NCBI RefSeq assembly: GCF_949628265.1
Contig: NC_088787.1
Coordinates: forward strand, 29,130,501 to 29,194,500
Source: Cloeon dipterum
Taxonomy: Eukaryota; Arthropoda; Insecta; Ephemeroptera; Baetidae
Direction of reading: 5' to 3'
Length of the DNA stretch: 64,000 nt
A model generated the notes under the pieces. The model searched no databases and was not told where the DNA came from. It was given only the letters and a program-made list of their open reading frames with translations. This document shows, one piece after another, positions 48,284 to 62,200 of the stretch; the stretch's first letter is position 1; each line of letters opens with the position of its first letter. The position numbers were made by a program, and so were the translations under genes.

Positions 48284-49989
48284 GTGCTGGCTGACCTCGT
48301 TATACCACATTCCCAAGTACACCTATCGTTCGCACTCCAACTTAGTGGCCATCTTTGGCCTTCCAGCAATCCTTGAGGGAAGCGTCCAACATTAACACAA
48401 TCTCTCTACCAAAGTATCTTTGCTCTAATCTATAGGAGAGTAATAAATGCTCACAACCCATAAACAAATATTCGCCGCAAAATTGTTTAAAACATTCCAA
48501 GAAAAATCCTCTCGCTTGACAAATTCCTGAAAAATAAACAAGTTAAAATCACAGTTTGGTATAGCAACGATTGTTTTTCCTGAAAGAAACGAAAACATTC
48601 GACACCGAGCACGCCACTGCATGTGTGCAGATTTGCCGAGAGTGCTTTTCTATTACAGTTAAGAGTCGGCAGCGTGAGTGTAATACGTGCATGGTGATAG
48701 GGTTACGGGGAAGATCGCATGTATAGCTGGCTCGGCAATTACGGCACGCATGAGCGCGCTTAATTAATTAAGGGATCAAAATTCACGCGATTTTCACTGC
48801 CGACCGCCCCAGCGAGCGAACGAGCGAGCGAGCTTCGCTTAACATTCGTGTACGGACGCTACATGCTTGCTTGGCGCGCGGCGAATTGATTTTACACCCA
48901 AAGCCTCTCTCGCGGGCACATTTATTATTTATTCAGCACAGCTAGAGCAACAGCCGGGCACGAAAGAAAGCAAAGCGCTTGAAATAGAAAAGGGCATCCA
49001 GCACCCTTTCGAGGGGAAAAAAGGAAAGTAGCCACTCGCACGTCCTCACACTGACGAACGGAGGATTCATTGCAAAAGTGTAAGGCTACAGATATAATCT
49101 GAAACAAGATGATTGCATAAAAACAGGGTCTTCGTTTCAGGTGCTCTGAACAGAACCAAACTGCGCGGCCGTCGTGTCGGCGTCGGACATTAAAAAGAAA
49201 CGAATAGCTGTCTAGACGGTCCCCACGCCCTCAGTCACTCATTTTACAGCCGACCTTGCTTTATTACCCCGTGTAATGGATTGGGCACGCGGAAGAACAC
49301 TTGTAAACATATGGCGCGGGGGAAAAAGTCGGCGGATAAAGTGCTTAAACTAACCTACACCCATATGTCTCACCCCGAAAGAGGATGCGGCGTTTACTTT
49401 TTCAACTGGCTCGGCGGCTATTTTCGGAAAACAAGCGAGTTTTAATTTCGAGATTGCGTGTCCGAACGCCCTATCTTGCCCAACCACCCCGTTGGCCGCT
49501 TGCTCTCGCTGGCTTTGTAAATAATTCCAAGTGAAAAGTGGAAATGGAGCAGTGCTTGCTGTTCGTGCATGTACCGCTCTCTCTCTCTCTCTTTCAAGTG
49601 AGTTATTTTTAGTGCCAAGCTGAACTAATATTTGTTTGAAACAATCAAGAATGTTAATGGAGAAATCCTGGAACTCGGCCGCGAAGCTATGAGATTCTTT
49701 TGCTTGCCGCTGCGGGATCTTAAATATTTGATATTAATAGATATTAAAAATTGAAAAAAAATAAATATTGATGAGAAAATGATGTTGACTATTAATTTAT
49801 AGATTCATTTTTCGCAGTCTTTAAATTTCTCACAATGGAGAATTACAAGGTGTTTTAATTGTTTTTAACAACAAACACAAAATTTAATTTAATTTATTTA
49901 AATTATTCCAAACTTTCACCTCACAATACAACATAATAACATTTTAAAACACTAACATAAAATATTTCTGAATATTTCGATTTTTTATA
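48284..49989. other. non-coding stretch, no gene recognised
   Basis: The rest of the 48.2 kb GC-rich island, a GC-moderate block at 48.6-49.6 kb with a short GAGC/GAGT run (about 48,813-48,832) and a short CT run (about 49,577-49,592), then very AT-rich DNA. No gene supported. Confidence 0.5.
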
Positions 49990-50030
49990 ATTGATTTATT
50001 GATTTATTAAACGCCAACGTATAATATTTT
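49990..50030 (-). mobile_element. 3' tail of a non-LTR retrotransposon, minus strand
   Basis: Read on the minus strand, this segment contains ACGTTGGCGTTTAATAAATC, followed by degenerate AATC/AATT repeats. The core GTTGGCGTTTAATAAAT is identical to the 3' end of the plus-strand retrotransposon remnant at about 23,083-23,099. The body would extend to higher coordinates, but 50.03-50.6 kb is too decayed for me to follow coding motifs. A very 5'-truncated or old copy is likely. Confidence 0.5.
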
Positions 50031-51202
50031 CAATTTAAGGTAAAATACAAATTTGACTGTGAAGTGCTTAATTTAATAAGCTGATTTTTTACTTTTTATG
50101 GACACATTTTAACAAACATATATGGTGACGTCAAAAGAGTTATTCTGCAATTTTTTAGTATTAATTTCTTTAAATTTTTATAATTGAATTTAAACTATCA
50201 CCGAATTCTTACCGCACATTATGCTCCTCACATCTCACAACTGAAAATTAGCTATAAAACAACTGAAAAAATCCCATGATGCAATGCCTGAAAAGCTAAA
50301 GTTGAATGCATGTGGCTTTAAAGATTGGAAGTGTTGTCTCCCTTACAAGAATTTACTTACAATTACAAGTAAGTGCAACTATACAATTACTATTCTAACT
50401 AACTACAAATTACGTGCTAGGTAAAAGTTAACAGAGATGAACAAAAGAGCGCAAGTATTTATTTATCAAACCTTAATTGTGTTCCAAAAAATTCAGCATA
50501 AGCAATTTTAGAATGTCTGATTTAAACCCCAGCATAAACCATCTTGATTTATTTTGAGGATGAAATACATAAATAAATAACCTCTAACGCAGTTTTGAAT
50601 TCAAATTACTAGTCTCTAAATGCGATAGTTAATATTACTGCATTCTGTTGAATTTTGCGTGTAGTTTGTTTCACATTCTCATCAATACTCCTATTGTGAT
50701 TGCAAGGTTTGACAGACTTGAAAAATTTGACACCGTTCCCAAGTTCACAGGTGGCAACCGTGGGTCGGGCAAAAGAGCGTTTTTGCCGCTGAATAGATTT
50801 GTTTATCAAACAAAGCCTTGATTTATCCGCGCGAACGGGCACGCCGCCGGCGAAGACAAAATGAACAGCATAAAAGTTGAAACGCAGAACAGCGCAACGG
50901 GCAGGGATTTCCGTCAGGCGCGTCGAAACGCAGAGGAAACCCGGTGAAGGGGCACAAACAACCACTAGAAACGAGGAGAAAGGCGTGGGCGTAATTTGCA
51001 GCCTGCTGATTTGTGGAGCTCTCCCTGCAGCTTTCTCGATTTCTCGTGTTTCTCGGTTGTGTGTTGCTTGCTTGCGCGCGCTTGTGTGTATAATTGAAAT
51101 GCTGTTAGCGCTCGCTATCAAAGATACATTACCCTTTGCCGCGCTGCCGCCACCGAATTCCCAGCGGTGCCTGCTTTGTGTTGCTGAAAACTATCGCCCG
51201 AG

Positions 51203-51208
<6 letters not shown>
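50031..51208. other. non-coding stretch, no gene recognised
   Basis: AT-rich up to 50.6 kb (possibly eroded retrotransposon body), then a moderate-GC block with overlapping frames on both strands (170 codons minus, 159 codons plus) that show no domains. The plus frame runs through the CT repeat. Confidence 0.5.
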
Positions 51209-51255
<47 letters not shown>

Positions 51256-51261
51256 TCTCTC
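51209..51261 (+). repeat. (CT)n microsatellite with one interruption
   Basis: CT repeat of about 53 bases, interrupted by an A at 51241. It is preceded by a run of seven C residues. Confidence 0.95.
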
Positions 51262-53141
51262 GGCCCGCAGCAAATCTGTCTTGCCATCTATTATTTGCAC
51301 AAATGATCTCTCCGGCGAAAATTGCGAGCCTCACTTCCATACTTTGCTCTGCGTGAACAGACTTTGGCCTTCGTTAAAGGTCGTTCTATATTTTATGTAT
51401 GCTGTTTGGGAGAAGAAAAAGATGAGAAATAATCCCTCTAAAAGTACCGAGTTGTGCCAACACTCTCAAAGAGAAGAAGAAAAAGAGAGTGTATATCATT
51501 TACAGTGATGGGACAACGTTTTATAAGAAGCAAAAATTATCCTTCTATAATTTCATTTTAAAGTTAGGATCAATACAAGCAGCTTCATACAATGTTCCGT
51601 TACTGTGTATTAATTTTAATTTAGATGAAAATTTGGTGATTTGTATGTGCATAACGATTAATTTAGGATTACTGCGTTATATGTGAGAAGAAACTCAAAT
51701 TTTTGTAATTCAATGATATCTTTTTCCTTCTAACTATTTTCATACAAAATAGAGAAATTTGCTATCAATATCCACTTGGAAGTGGGAAAAAAATTACTGT
51801 AAATTACTGTAAGATATTTATTGTTCTAGCAAAGTGCCAATATTTTGGCTTACAATAATGAAAATTGGGCGTCTTAAGATACAAGGCTTTCCGGAACTTC
51901 TTACATGATAATTATCCACTTTTTTACTTTTGATTTGACTAAATTATTATGTTCCAGGGATATTTACGATTGCATGAACTCATTTAAAGCTTATTAATCG
52001 TTTTTGATTTACCGCTTTCTGTTAATTTCCGAAAGATGCATGCAACAGGCTCGACACCTACGCCGAACAGGTTGCATACCCACAAATATAACAGTGCGAA
52101 TGCCACTCAAAAAGCAACACTGTACTTGAGGCCCAACTTTGCAACTCGTGAATAAGTTAGCAGCGCGCAATTGAGCGCAATCTCTTTTCCTCCGCTCACA
52201 TTTTCTCAACAAGAGAAAAGGGAAAAGCTGAAGCGTGAGTTGCGAGCAAACCATAAACTACTCGCTTGCGCGCAAATATAATAAAATCGAGCTCTCCGCG
52301 CTCGCAGCTCTCGACAAAGAGAATGTGCAACTGATTTAGAGCAAGCTGGTGTAGTTTTATCCAGATAAGGCACACACACACATATCTATTAAAATAAGTT
52401 TGAGCAGCAGAAGCGAGTGCAGCGAGCGCGACTTGTACAAAAGGATAATTGCGCTCGTTTTCCGAGCTCGCTGCTGCTGCTGCTGACCCACCACCATAAG
52501 CTGCAACGAGTTTCTGTTTGTCGAGTTGTCTGACTGCGAGACAAGCATCTGACTCCGCCGCTGCGGCTCTCTCATCCTATTTCTTTCTCTCTACTCAGGC
52601 GCTCGCGCAAGATGCAGATGCCGCTCCAGCTGCATGATGCTCAAAGTCGCTCCCGCCCGTGGTATAATTAATTTCAAAGTCTCTGCAGTGTGTGCCAAGT
52701 GCTGAACGGTCGAGTTCGTTAATTTTTAATAGAACGCCAGCGATGCGATAAAGTTCAAGCATCTCTCTACTCTCACTCTTTATAAACTGTCATTAAATTT
52801 CTTAAAAATTGCTGACTCCCACATCTGAAGAGTGAAGCCTTATAGTTATAGCATCTCTTGCAATCTCGCTAAACCTTGCCATTTGATTTTTCCTAAGCCA
52901 TGAATCCCATGTAACTTAATGGCTGGTGGGTTTTAATGCTTTCCCCTTCTCCATACAGTGATACAGTCACAAAAATAACCCTTCCTTGGCAATTTTCTAA
53001 AAGTTAAAAAAGAAACAAGCAGCCGACGTCTCTATTAAGATTTTGTGCTCCGTTTAGAATGTTTTGTACCCACTATAACAAGCAAGCTCCAAGAATGAGG
53101 CCTAGTTTTCAAACAGCAAAATTGCGTAGTTAACGTAACAG
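51262..53141. other. non-coding stretch, no gene recognised
   Basis: AT-rich DNA with a GC-moderate block at 52.0-52.7 kb that holds a short GCTGCTGCTGCTG run near 52,470. Nothing codes recognisably. Confidence 0.5.
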
Positions 53142-53232
53142 AAGTCAACCCCCTTGGTTACAAGGTGGACGCCAACGGCCTGCGCCCGTTCCCATGGTCA
53201 TCAGCCCTGCAAGCCATTCACATCACCAGGAG
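53142..53232 (+). other. GC-rich island, possible exon
   Basis: A 91-base GC-rich island in AT-rich DNA is bounded by GTAACAG and GGAG|GTTTGA. All three frames are open across it, so coding frame cannot be chosen from sequence. Entered in phase 1 (as the 48,191 candidate would require) it reads GYKVDANGLRPFPW in its first half and ends in two arginines. It could be a third exon of the same candidate gene, a non-coding RNA exon or a relic. Confidence 0.2.
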
Positions 53233-56200
53233 GTTTGAATTCCTTCACACTGTTTTTGTTTCAAAAAATAAACTCTTCGACCATATTTATGGTGTCATTG
53301 AGGAATGGAACAAAATGACGAAATAGATAAATGGAAAATTTAAATTGTTTTTAGAAATAATTTGACTCGGGAATAAGGAATCTTAGTCTGACAATATTTC
53401 CTAGCTCAACAGGATCACTCAAGTCCGCTTAAAAATTTATCTTTTCAAGTTATATCATTGACATTAAAATAATTAATGATTTAACGTATTTTTTCTCGAG
53501 TGAAGAATTCTTCATAAACGTATTGGTTCATATTTTTTACTTCCTGCCTTCCCCGATGGAAAACTGGATGAATAGTTATATAATCTTTATTGACTTTTGG
53601 CGAGGTCATTTACATCAGATATGTTACATTCTAATAACATGCCTCTCAATTGCAATGCACACACAATAATATAAACAAAAATCAAAGCTATGTTACAAAT
53701 GCAAAGAATTCACCAGAATCGTAAAATTACTTTAAAAAACGAGAATCGCCATTCATAATCAACAATAATTTTGTTTCTACGCCCAATGTTAGAAAATTCC
53801 GCAATGTAAACTTGAAATATGACTGTATTGACTTTAAGTGAGACAAAACACACAAAACAGCTAAAATTTGGTTAAATCAACTTGTTTCTCTTTCACGAAC
53901 TAATATGGCTCGCAAGCAACTTTTAAATGTCTCAAATAAACCTACTTAAAAGCTACATAGTTTGTTCTCATTTGGAGCAAAGAAGTTAATTGGATGAAAA
54001 TAATCCAATTTAAATTTCCAAAATCTTACTTCTTGCTCTTGACATGTAAATGACAATAACAAAGTCTGAAGAGTGGAAATAAAGAATAGCCTCTCATTAT
54101 TATTTCTTCCCCCATCAATCTGGAGACACGTTCCCCCTTTCCTCCTTGTGTGCAGCGTCTCGTGTAATAAAATTATATGAGTAGTGGAACTGGCGAGTCA
54201 TTCGTCCACCGCCAAAGCAAGAAGAGAGAATGGAATCTCATTCCGTAAATTTACTCCGCATCAGTGTCAACTATAATTTGTGTCATCTGCACCACTCGCC
54301 GAGTACAAACGTGTCCCATATGTGCGCAAGTGACTCACCACCACTGTGTCTATTTAACATTCAACTCCACCTGAATTTTGCCAACCGCCGTTCATTTAGC
54401 TCACGGTGCGATACTTTGGCTCGTCCGAATTGCCACAAAGGCATTTGTTTGCCGATGGCAACCGGAACCGTCAATTACAGCATCCAAAATGTCCTGGCTC
54501 ATCAACCGGTGTTTCCGTCTCATTACCCTGCCCCTGAGTGAGCGCAGGTCTGAACCAGGGGCTGCGTGCTGTTTGCTGGCAGCCGAGAGCACACAAGGGC
54601 CAAATTACCGCAGTGCACTGAAAACAAATCAGCCTGAACGTCACCTGCTGCCACCCTAGCGCGTAGCTGAATTAATAACTTTTTGATTAATGTCGTCCAA
54701 CTCCCTCGACTCGTTATTTCGCGTGGCTCCATGTGCGTCCGCCGATGAGTAAGCAAAGCAAGCGGCTGCGTCTTGATGGCTGCCCACGAGTGCATTTTCC
54801 TCCCTCAGGCCAGCCGCCCGCGTTTCATTCGTCACACCGGATTGCTCGATGTTGTCGAATTAATGGCCACGCGCACAATTAGACACGCATTCAAGGCCCT
54901 GATTTATCGCGAAACAAGTGCATGCAAATTGTGTGCTCGGAAAAGGGGTGAAATCGCCCGGCAATTTGCGCCCGCATCCATTTGCGCCGAATTTCGGTCT
55001 GAAAGCCTTTCAAGTGGTGCGAACATGATTCGGTGTGTTGAATAAGTGGGCAAGAAATGCGAGAAATACGATATTGGTCGAAGAATGTATATGATGAGAG
55101 AACTTGTGTCGTTAATAATTATGCTGTAGCGTTGCGAGTGGATAGAGTTGTAGAAAATTTTGATATTACTTAAATCATGAGCATCATTCATTTATTCGCT
55201 AATGCTACAAATTCCTAATTCCTCCCAATAATGATTTTTATGACCTGTTTTGGAAAAATACGCGGAATTTTATTGAATCCGTTCAAAACATAGACCCTTA
55301 ATCAATTTCAATGGTTATTTTGTCATTTATACGCTTAATTTTGACACGAATCCACCAAATCGATAACTCAACTAATTTTGAAAGACTAGGTGGGCCAAAG
55401 AGAGCCATTGATCGGAAGGGGCGTTTTTGCACTTTGCAGTAAATAATAATTTCACTGCGGAGCCGGGGAGGAAAAATCTTCGGGCTTTGGAAGGGGTGCG
55501 GAGGGCTGTGCGTGCGCGCCTCCTCTACTCAATGTTTGTGTGTGCATTAACTTTAATGGGCGCATCAAATTGAAAAGTAGCCAATTCCCTCCTTCCTCTC
55601 ACAGTAGAAAGCGAGTTTCCGTCCCTCTCTCGCCCCCGCAATAATCTACAATTGTTCCTGTGCGAGCAGTTTAAAATCTGTCTGCATCTGCATCCAGCCG
55701 CAAAGGAAAGGCGCGAAAGCGAATCATCCGCATAAGCGGCATATTGTGTTTGCCCGTGCGAGTCGTTATTTTATTTCTATTCCTGACTGAGGTGGGATTA
55801 TGCAAAATCCGCGCGCGGAAAAGAAAACAGAGGAAACACATTTGCCGCGACAATGCAGTGCAATCTGGATTAGCATACGATATATGCGAAGATTGCACAC
55901 AATGGAAAAGTGATTTGCCGCTCGCCGACCGCGCATTTTTTGTCGTTCCGCTCCGTCATGTTGTTGTTGCCGATGCACAAAAGCTGTCTTGGCCTAACAT
56001 ATGGCAACTTTCTCAACAGTTCTTTCCACGTTTGCCTCTATGCATTTGAAAATTAAAGTCACTTCATTCTCTAAGGACCTGATTTTTAGCTGAAGGAAAA
56101 TTTGATACAGATTAAATCCTGATAATTATGTGGGAAAATTGAGTTATTCGAACATATTTTCAAAAATTTGAACTATATTGTTCAATTATGTAAATAGCTA

Positions 56201-59200
56201 CTCCCATGTGTTAGGAATAAGAAATTGGTGAGGAGGGAAATAAGAGTATGCTCACCAGCCAATCGCCGTAGAGTTGTGAAAAACTATTTCTTGAAATAAA
56301 AATATATTTCCCAACGTTTCTACGGCGCTGAACTGATTTTGCTTTTCAGCACGCCAAAAGAAAACATATTTAGTGAAGAACGCACATTGGCAGGATTGAT
56401 TCTGAAATCGCAGCGGAAGTGCCTTAAAATTAAATTTATTACTAAATTATACGGTGGCGCCATCTGTTGGCGGCTTCGAACACTGAGCGCTTATGCAACT
56501 GGTGAATTGAAAAGAAAATCGAAAGAACACTGAACAATAAGGGTGAAAAATGCTTTCCAACTCGAAGAGCAAGGGATTCTTTGAGGTTCAAATAGCTGGC
56601 TGCAAGAGGAACCATCGGCCGCAAATTCCTGTGTGCGCTGGCAGCACACTGCAAAAGGCAGAAATTAAAAATAATTGCAGCCTCGGGCGTCGTGATAGGG
56701 GCGGCTGCTCGTTCTCTGGCTTTATTGAAAAATGTGAGGTCAGTCAGAAAAATTTAGTGAGCACGCAGCCTGCTGCGCGTGTAGGCTGAGGATATAGGGG
56801 TGTACATTTAACACGCAAATGCCAGCGGCAAGGTTAAACCTCCAAATCCTCTTTTGACACCCCCTTCGCCTCTCGCCGCCTGTTTTGTCAGCCAGCCTAG
56901 TCCCTTTTTTTCGACCGACACTCTTTTTGCCAAATCGGGGCAGCAGCTGTGGATAAACACCACACTTCCAATGGCCCGGCTGCTGCCTCAATAAGCAAAA
57001 TCGCTTGTGATTCACTTTGTGTGAAGGCCTTACATTTGTTGAGGGCTACCGGACATTTTTGCACAAAACCGGGTAAGAAAAGGATAAAGTTCGACTTCGT
57101 CTTTCGTACAGATCCAGGCAAGTTTTTACAAGTTTTTGTTTGTGCAAAGAGATTTTAAAGTGATTCATAAACTGTTAATTTTGCACTAGATTTGTAAAAC
57201 AACATAGAGGCAAAATAAATACAGTTCTCAGTTTATGAAATTTAAAATTAACGAATTGCTAAACTATTTCACTCGTTAAAATTAGCCTCCCATGACGAAA
57301 AGGATGGCATTTTGGTCTTGTGAATTTTTGTGAGGGAAGCTTAAATCAAAGGGAGGGCATGTGGCGTGCTTGAAAATATTTCGTCATTCGTCTCCTCTTT
57401 TTCGATTTCGCTCAGAAATGAGTAAAGCCGGACGTTTTTGACGATCGCTGATCCAGAATTCTCTGCAGCTAAAATTGTAGCTCATGATTTTGTTTTGCGG
57501 AGCCGAAACAGCCGCTGTACATTTTTTTCCTCTCAGAATTCCACTTATAGCTGACCATTCTGAATTAATTTTCCGCGCAGAGTTCAGCAATTCGTTAATT
57601 TGAAAATCCAGAAATCAAGTTTGTTTAAAAAGTGAATTTTTCACTTGGGTATGCTGTCACTTTTTATATATCGCGTGTTGGAACTCGGAATGCAGCTATG
57701 ATAACGCATGTGTGTCTGAAATTTCAGCCTGATGTGCCGTTTAATTTGCAGGCGGAGACAGGAGGACGGCCGTGAAGAGAGTAAGTGGCAAGAGGTCATA
57801 TCTTGAGATTATTCACGGCGAGAACTGTGTGCCCTGTCATGCTCGAGCATGACAAATAACATCATCTGGCGCGGCTAGAAGCACGCACACTCGGCACTCG
57901 CTCGCGTAACTCCGAGTTGCAAAAGTTAGTTCTTCTAATGAAAAACTTGGGTTCTTGCAGCGGCGGATGAGGGCTGCTGCTCGCAGAATATCAGCGAGAT
58001 TAACAAAACAATGGGCTCGTCGTGGCACATATAATTAAAATCCGCCGCCGCAGACACTACATAAAACACAATGCGTGCTCTTGATTAAAATTTCGAGCAC
58101 GAATTGTCTCAATGCGTAAAAATTGATAACTCGGAAGACTGGAGTTTCATTAGATTCGCTTTGAATGATGAATGCATTGTGCAGCTCAGATGAATTTCAA
58201 ATATGAAATAAATCTTACGAAAATGCATGGTTCTTCCCCTCTCCCATGAATATTAAAGGGTTTTATTCAGGAAATCCTTTTTTAAAACACAACTTTTAAT
58301 GATTTGAAAAATTGTTAAAATTATTGCAAACCGTTCTGTGGAATAGAGATGGATCGTTTTAAATTTCAATCCTTATTACGGGAAAAATGAATTTATTGAC
58401 TGCGCAACTCCAGTAACTTGCATTGTTACGCTATGCTATGTTCTAATGCATTTCCATCGTTGTTGCAATACAAAAACTCATTTTTCTTTCCATTCCAATC
58501 AGTGTCATTGAATGGGAAGATTTTTATTTATGAGTCTTGTAAGTCATTATTACGTGCCTTTCGCATGAATAGTCTCGCTTTTGAATTTGTTGATAAATAT
58601 TTTTTAAAGAGAAGTCCCTCGCCTTTTTTCCTGGCAAGCAGCACGCATGGTGTATAATTTATTTCTCATTTTCCGCATCCCATTAAAAAGGGGCTGATGC
58701 GTATCTCCGATTTAAAAAAAGCATCTGGCGTTGGTGAAAAATTCACATTTACACCGCGCAGGAGCAATAACAGTATTTACTTTTATCTGCTCTTGGAGTG
58801 CTCGGACTGGCGGCGTACCGTAAATCTCAATTTGAGGCACGCAATCCCCGCGCGTGATGAGTCACTGCATTTTCATTTTCATAATCGTAAACATGTGTAT
58901 TTGCACGCAGGGCGAAATAGTGAAAAAACACGGCAGCCACTGCCGCGGGGTGGCAAATTAATTTCGACCACGTTTCATGACCGCGTCGGCACAGTACTTA
59001 ATTTAATTGTGAACAAGCTCGGGATGGGCATATTTTTAATAATGCACGCAGCGCACGAACCTCCCATCGTCGGACGCGAGTTTCCACGGCATTTCTCGAC
59101 TTTTAAATCAATTGAGTGCAGCTTTGGGAAAGGAAAATGTTTTAAAATGAGCGCAAATTGTATCATGTTTCGTAAATGAGAAAGCGTGTAATTTGTGTCA

Positions 59201-62200
59201 AGGAAGGAAAAGGGTATCGCATTGCGATAGGGTAGAAAGCAAACAAAAGCTGGTGGCAGTTTCCAATCGCGTGCTTCGGTACAGTTAAACATACTTTTGG
59301 TAGCAAATTTATCCGAAATAAAGTATTTCTTTGTCCTTTTTTATGACCTTGACGCAAACGACTTCCTCTAAAAACTGAGATTTGGCATTGTTGATTTTAC
59401 TAAATAGCGATGCTATTGATTATCTTCAACAAGAAAAAGTGTGGGAATTCCACATTAACCTTCAGTTTTTCATGAAGTAAATATGAGCTTTCCAGAAGGT
59501 ATGGGGTATTTCCTAATTTCAGTAATTTTAGTAACCTTTCTTTGAAAACGCAGTAGTAAAACAATATTTATTTTTTGGTGCAATTACAGGCGACCGCGTT
59601 CAACAAATTTTTGTTGTAAATTAGCACAATGAACTGCTTTTAGTTTTACAAGGTGCAGACAAAATAGCTGCTGATTCACAGCATTATTTACTTATAACGA
59701 TAATATATTGTTTGGCAATGCTTGTGTACGAAATTTTGGTCAGAGCCTCGCGTCTAGACATGGGATCTATACAAAAACAAATGATGTAAGAATTGAGCTT
59801 CGTCTGTGTTGGCCTTTGAATGGAGCTCGACGATTGACCGTTTTCAACGTAATGACTCATTTTCATCGCAGCGTGAGCGGAGCAACTAATTTATAATTCT
59901 GTTAATGGCCTGCCAGCAAGGTCAGATGACATCGCTGGCAAATTATTATGGTTGGTGCTCTCTATCTTAAAGCATCAGGGAATACAAAAATTTATTTCTT
60001 CATTTTTTTATTTCAGAATTTTAATTTGAATCCTGTTTAAATTTTTTAACAGGAGGTGTGGGTTGAATTAATCTCCTTTTACCAGTGCCAAATTTTCCAG
60101 CTAGAGCCATCCTCGCGGCTTTAGAACGACCTGCTGAGCTCGTAACTTAATCATCCAGGCCTTCTCCACAACAAATGAAAACGTGAATGCTCAGAGGAGC
60201 TAGGGAGAGCGTTGAAATTCATTACAATTCAATTGTTTATGCTTTGATTTGCTTTGCGAAATCTGACACGAAAGCAAACAAACAAATTTTACTTCATACA
60301 AACGCAGAGGCGAACGCGAGGTGCAATTTTGCCGACCCGCCTGGCTTCTAACGAACCGCGAAGCGACGAGTTAATTAAAACGCCACTTTGCACGCGGTGT
60401 CTCTCGCAGACATAGAACCACCGCCACCCGTAATTGTTGCCGATTGATGTTTTCGAAAGCACACGGATTCCTTGTTGATGTGATTAATTGTGACTGTAAT
60501 TAGCCGCGCGAGCTGGCTGCTTTGTGTGAGCTGTGTGTTTGACACGTGGCTTCCGCAACGCACTTTACATGCTTGTTTCTCCAATCTCGTTTCTGCATTA
60601 ATTTCCATCAATTCCTTGCAGCATTTGATTTTCTATTTTCGAATATGATTTTTTTGAACTTTTTGGTGAATTTAAAAATCTCTGTGAGCAGGAAAAACAT
60701 TATTATACCAAATTATCGGCTTGAAATGAAATAAAGGATGGTTGATGACCCAACAATTTCATGTATTTTTGTTTCGGAAGATTGTTAACTATAATCGTGA
60801 ACGTAATGAATATTTTCCTGTCTTGTATATTTCACTTAGCGTTTTTAAGGTTACATGGTTAATATATTTCCTTCTAATTGTTCTCTTGCAAAATTTGTCT
60901 GCAACATGATATTGATTTTTTAGATTCCTCAGAACCTCAAAAAGAAATTTGATTTTAGAAATCGGGGTTTTAGCAACAGAGATTCTAAGCGAGACGCGTA
61001 AATAGAAAATGCTCGCGAGAGCAGATTAATAAATTTATACACGTATTGGCGCAGGCAAATGGAGAATCGTGATTGAATTCGTGCGCGCGACGAGGAGCAA
61101 GGCGGTGGCGGCAATTTAAACTTATTGCTTCCACACAATTGAGTCTCAGCTGGTTGAAAAAAAGGGCAGTGCAATCAGCGCCGCGCAGAGGGATGACTGC
61201 CGGGGAGGCTGCTGCGCCTCGGCTCATAATTAAATGCAATTCCAGCGCGGCAAATCGTCGGGCTCGCTCGTTTCCAATGCAAATGCCACCACTCTTTACG
61301 ACCAGAATAAAATCAAATCGGGCCTCAAAAGAGGCATAAAGTGCTAATTAGCTGGCGTAACCGCATTTTCGCCGCTTGCGCTCCTGTTCCGAAAATCAAC
61401 AAGCGCAGGGCTGTTTTCTCCTCTTTACTGGTTTGTTTAAAAATTTTCCTTTTAAACCATTTAAGAAATATAAAGTTATATTAATATGTCCTCGATTTTA
61501 GTTTACGGAAAAACGTTCTAAAAAATTATCTTTTACAAAACCTGCCTAAAAAGAAAAACAAAATACCCTAGAAATGAGCCAATTTTTGTTTTTCTTAATT
61601 TGTCAATCCGCATAATTTAATATTTCGTCAGTTACAGAAATAAGTTCATTGGCGAATTTCGTATTTAAATAAGGCTTTTCTTTTGATGATACAAGTTGGT
61701 GTCAACAAACTTCGCCCACGGAGATAAAGTTCCCGTTTCTGTTTGGATTTTGAATTCATCAAATTGCAAAATATCCTCTCAGGAAGCGAGCAAACTTTTC
61801 CGACCGGAAAGTTTCATAAAACACTTGGCCTGTTTTTTCCTACTTCTCTCCTGCGAGCGCAAGTTGCTCTTTATTATAATGACTATTAAGGCCGCGTGAT
61901 AAAACGTGTAGCAATAAAGTGAGAGCATTATGACTGGCACAAATTCATTTCATTGCTCGCTCCTTCTTTCTTTCACCCCCTCTGACTTTTCTGCCTCCCT
62001 CCCTGCTTCTCGTCCTGTGTTATTAAAAGTTTCGCGCGGGGGTCACTCCCTCCGCTTCCAAACGACAATAATAATTATTACTGTACTTGCACACAATACA
62101 TAATATAACGCAGCAGTTTTTTCCAATAAGTCATGCCAAGGGGAAGTCCCATTATCTTTGAGAATAACACGGGAAGTAGCTATTTACATAGAGCGCATAT

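Noticed and set aside
58697..59179. 160-codon plus-strand open frame starting with ATG
   Set aside because: Looks superficially protein-like but has no recognisable domain, no hydrophobic or repeat structure and no supporting exons. Chance remains the simpler reading.
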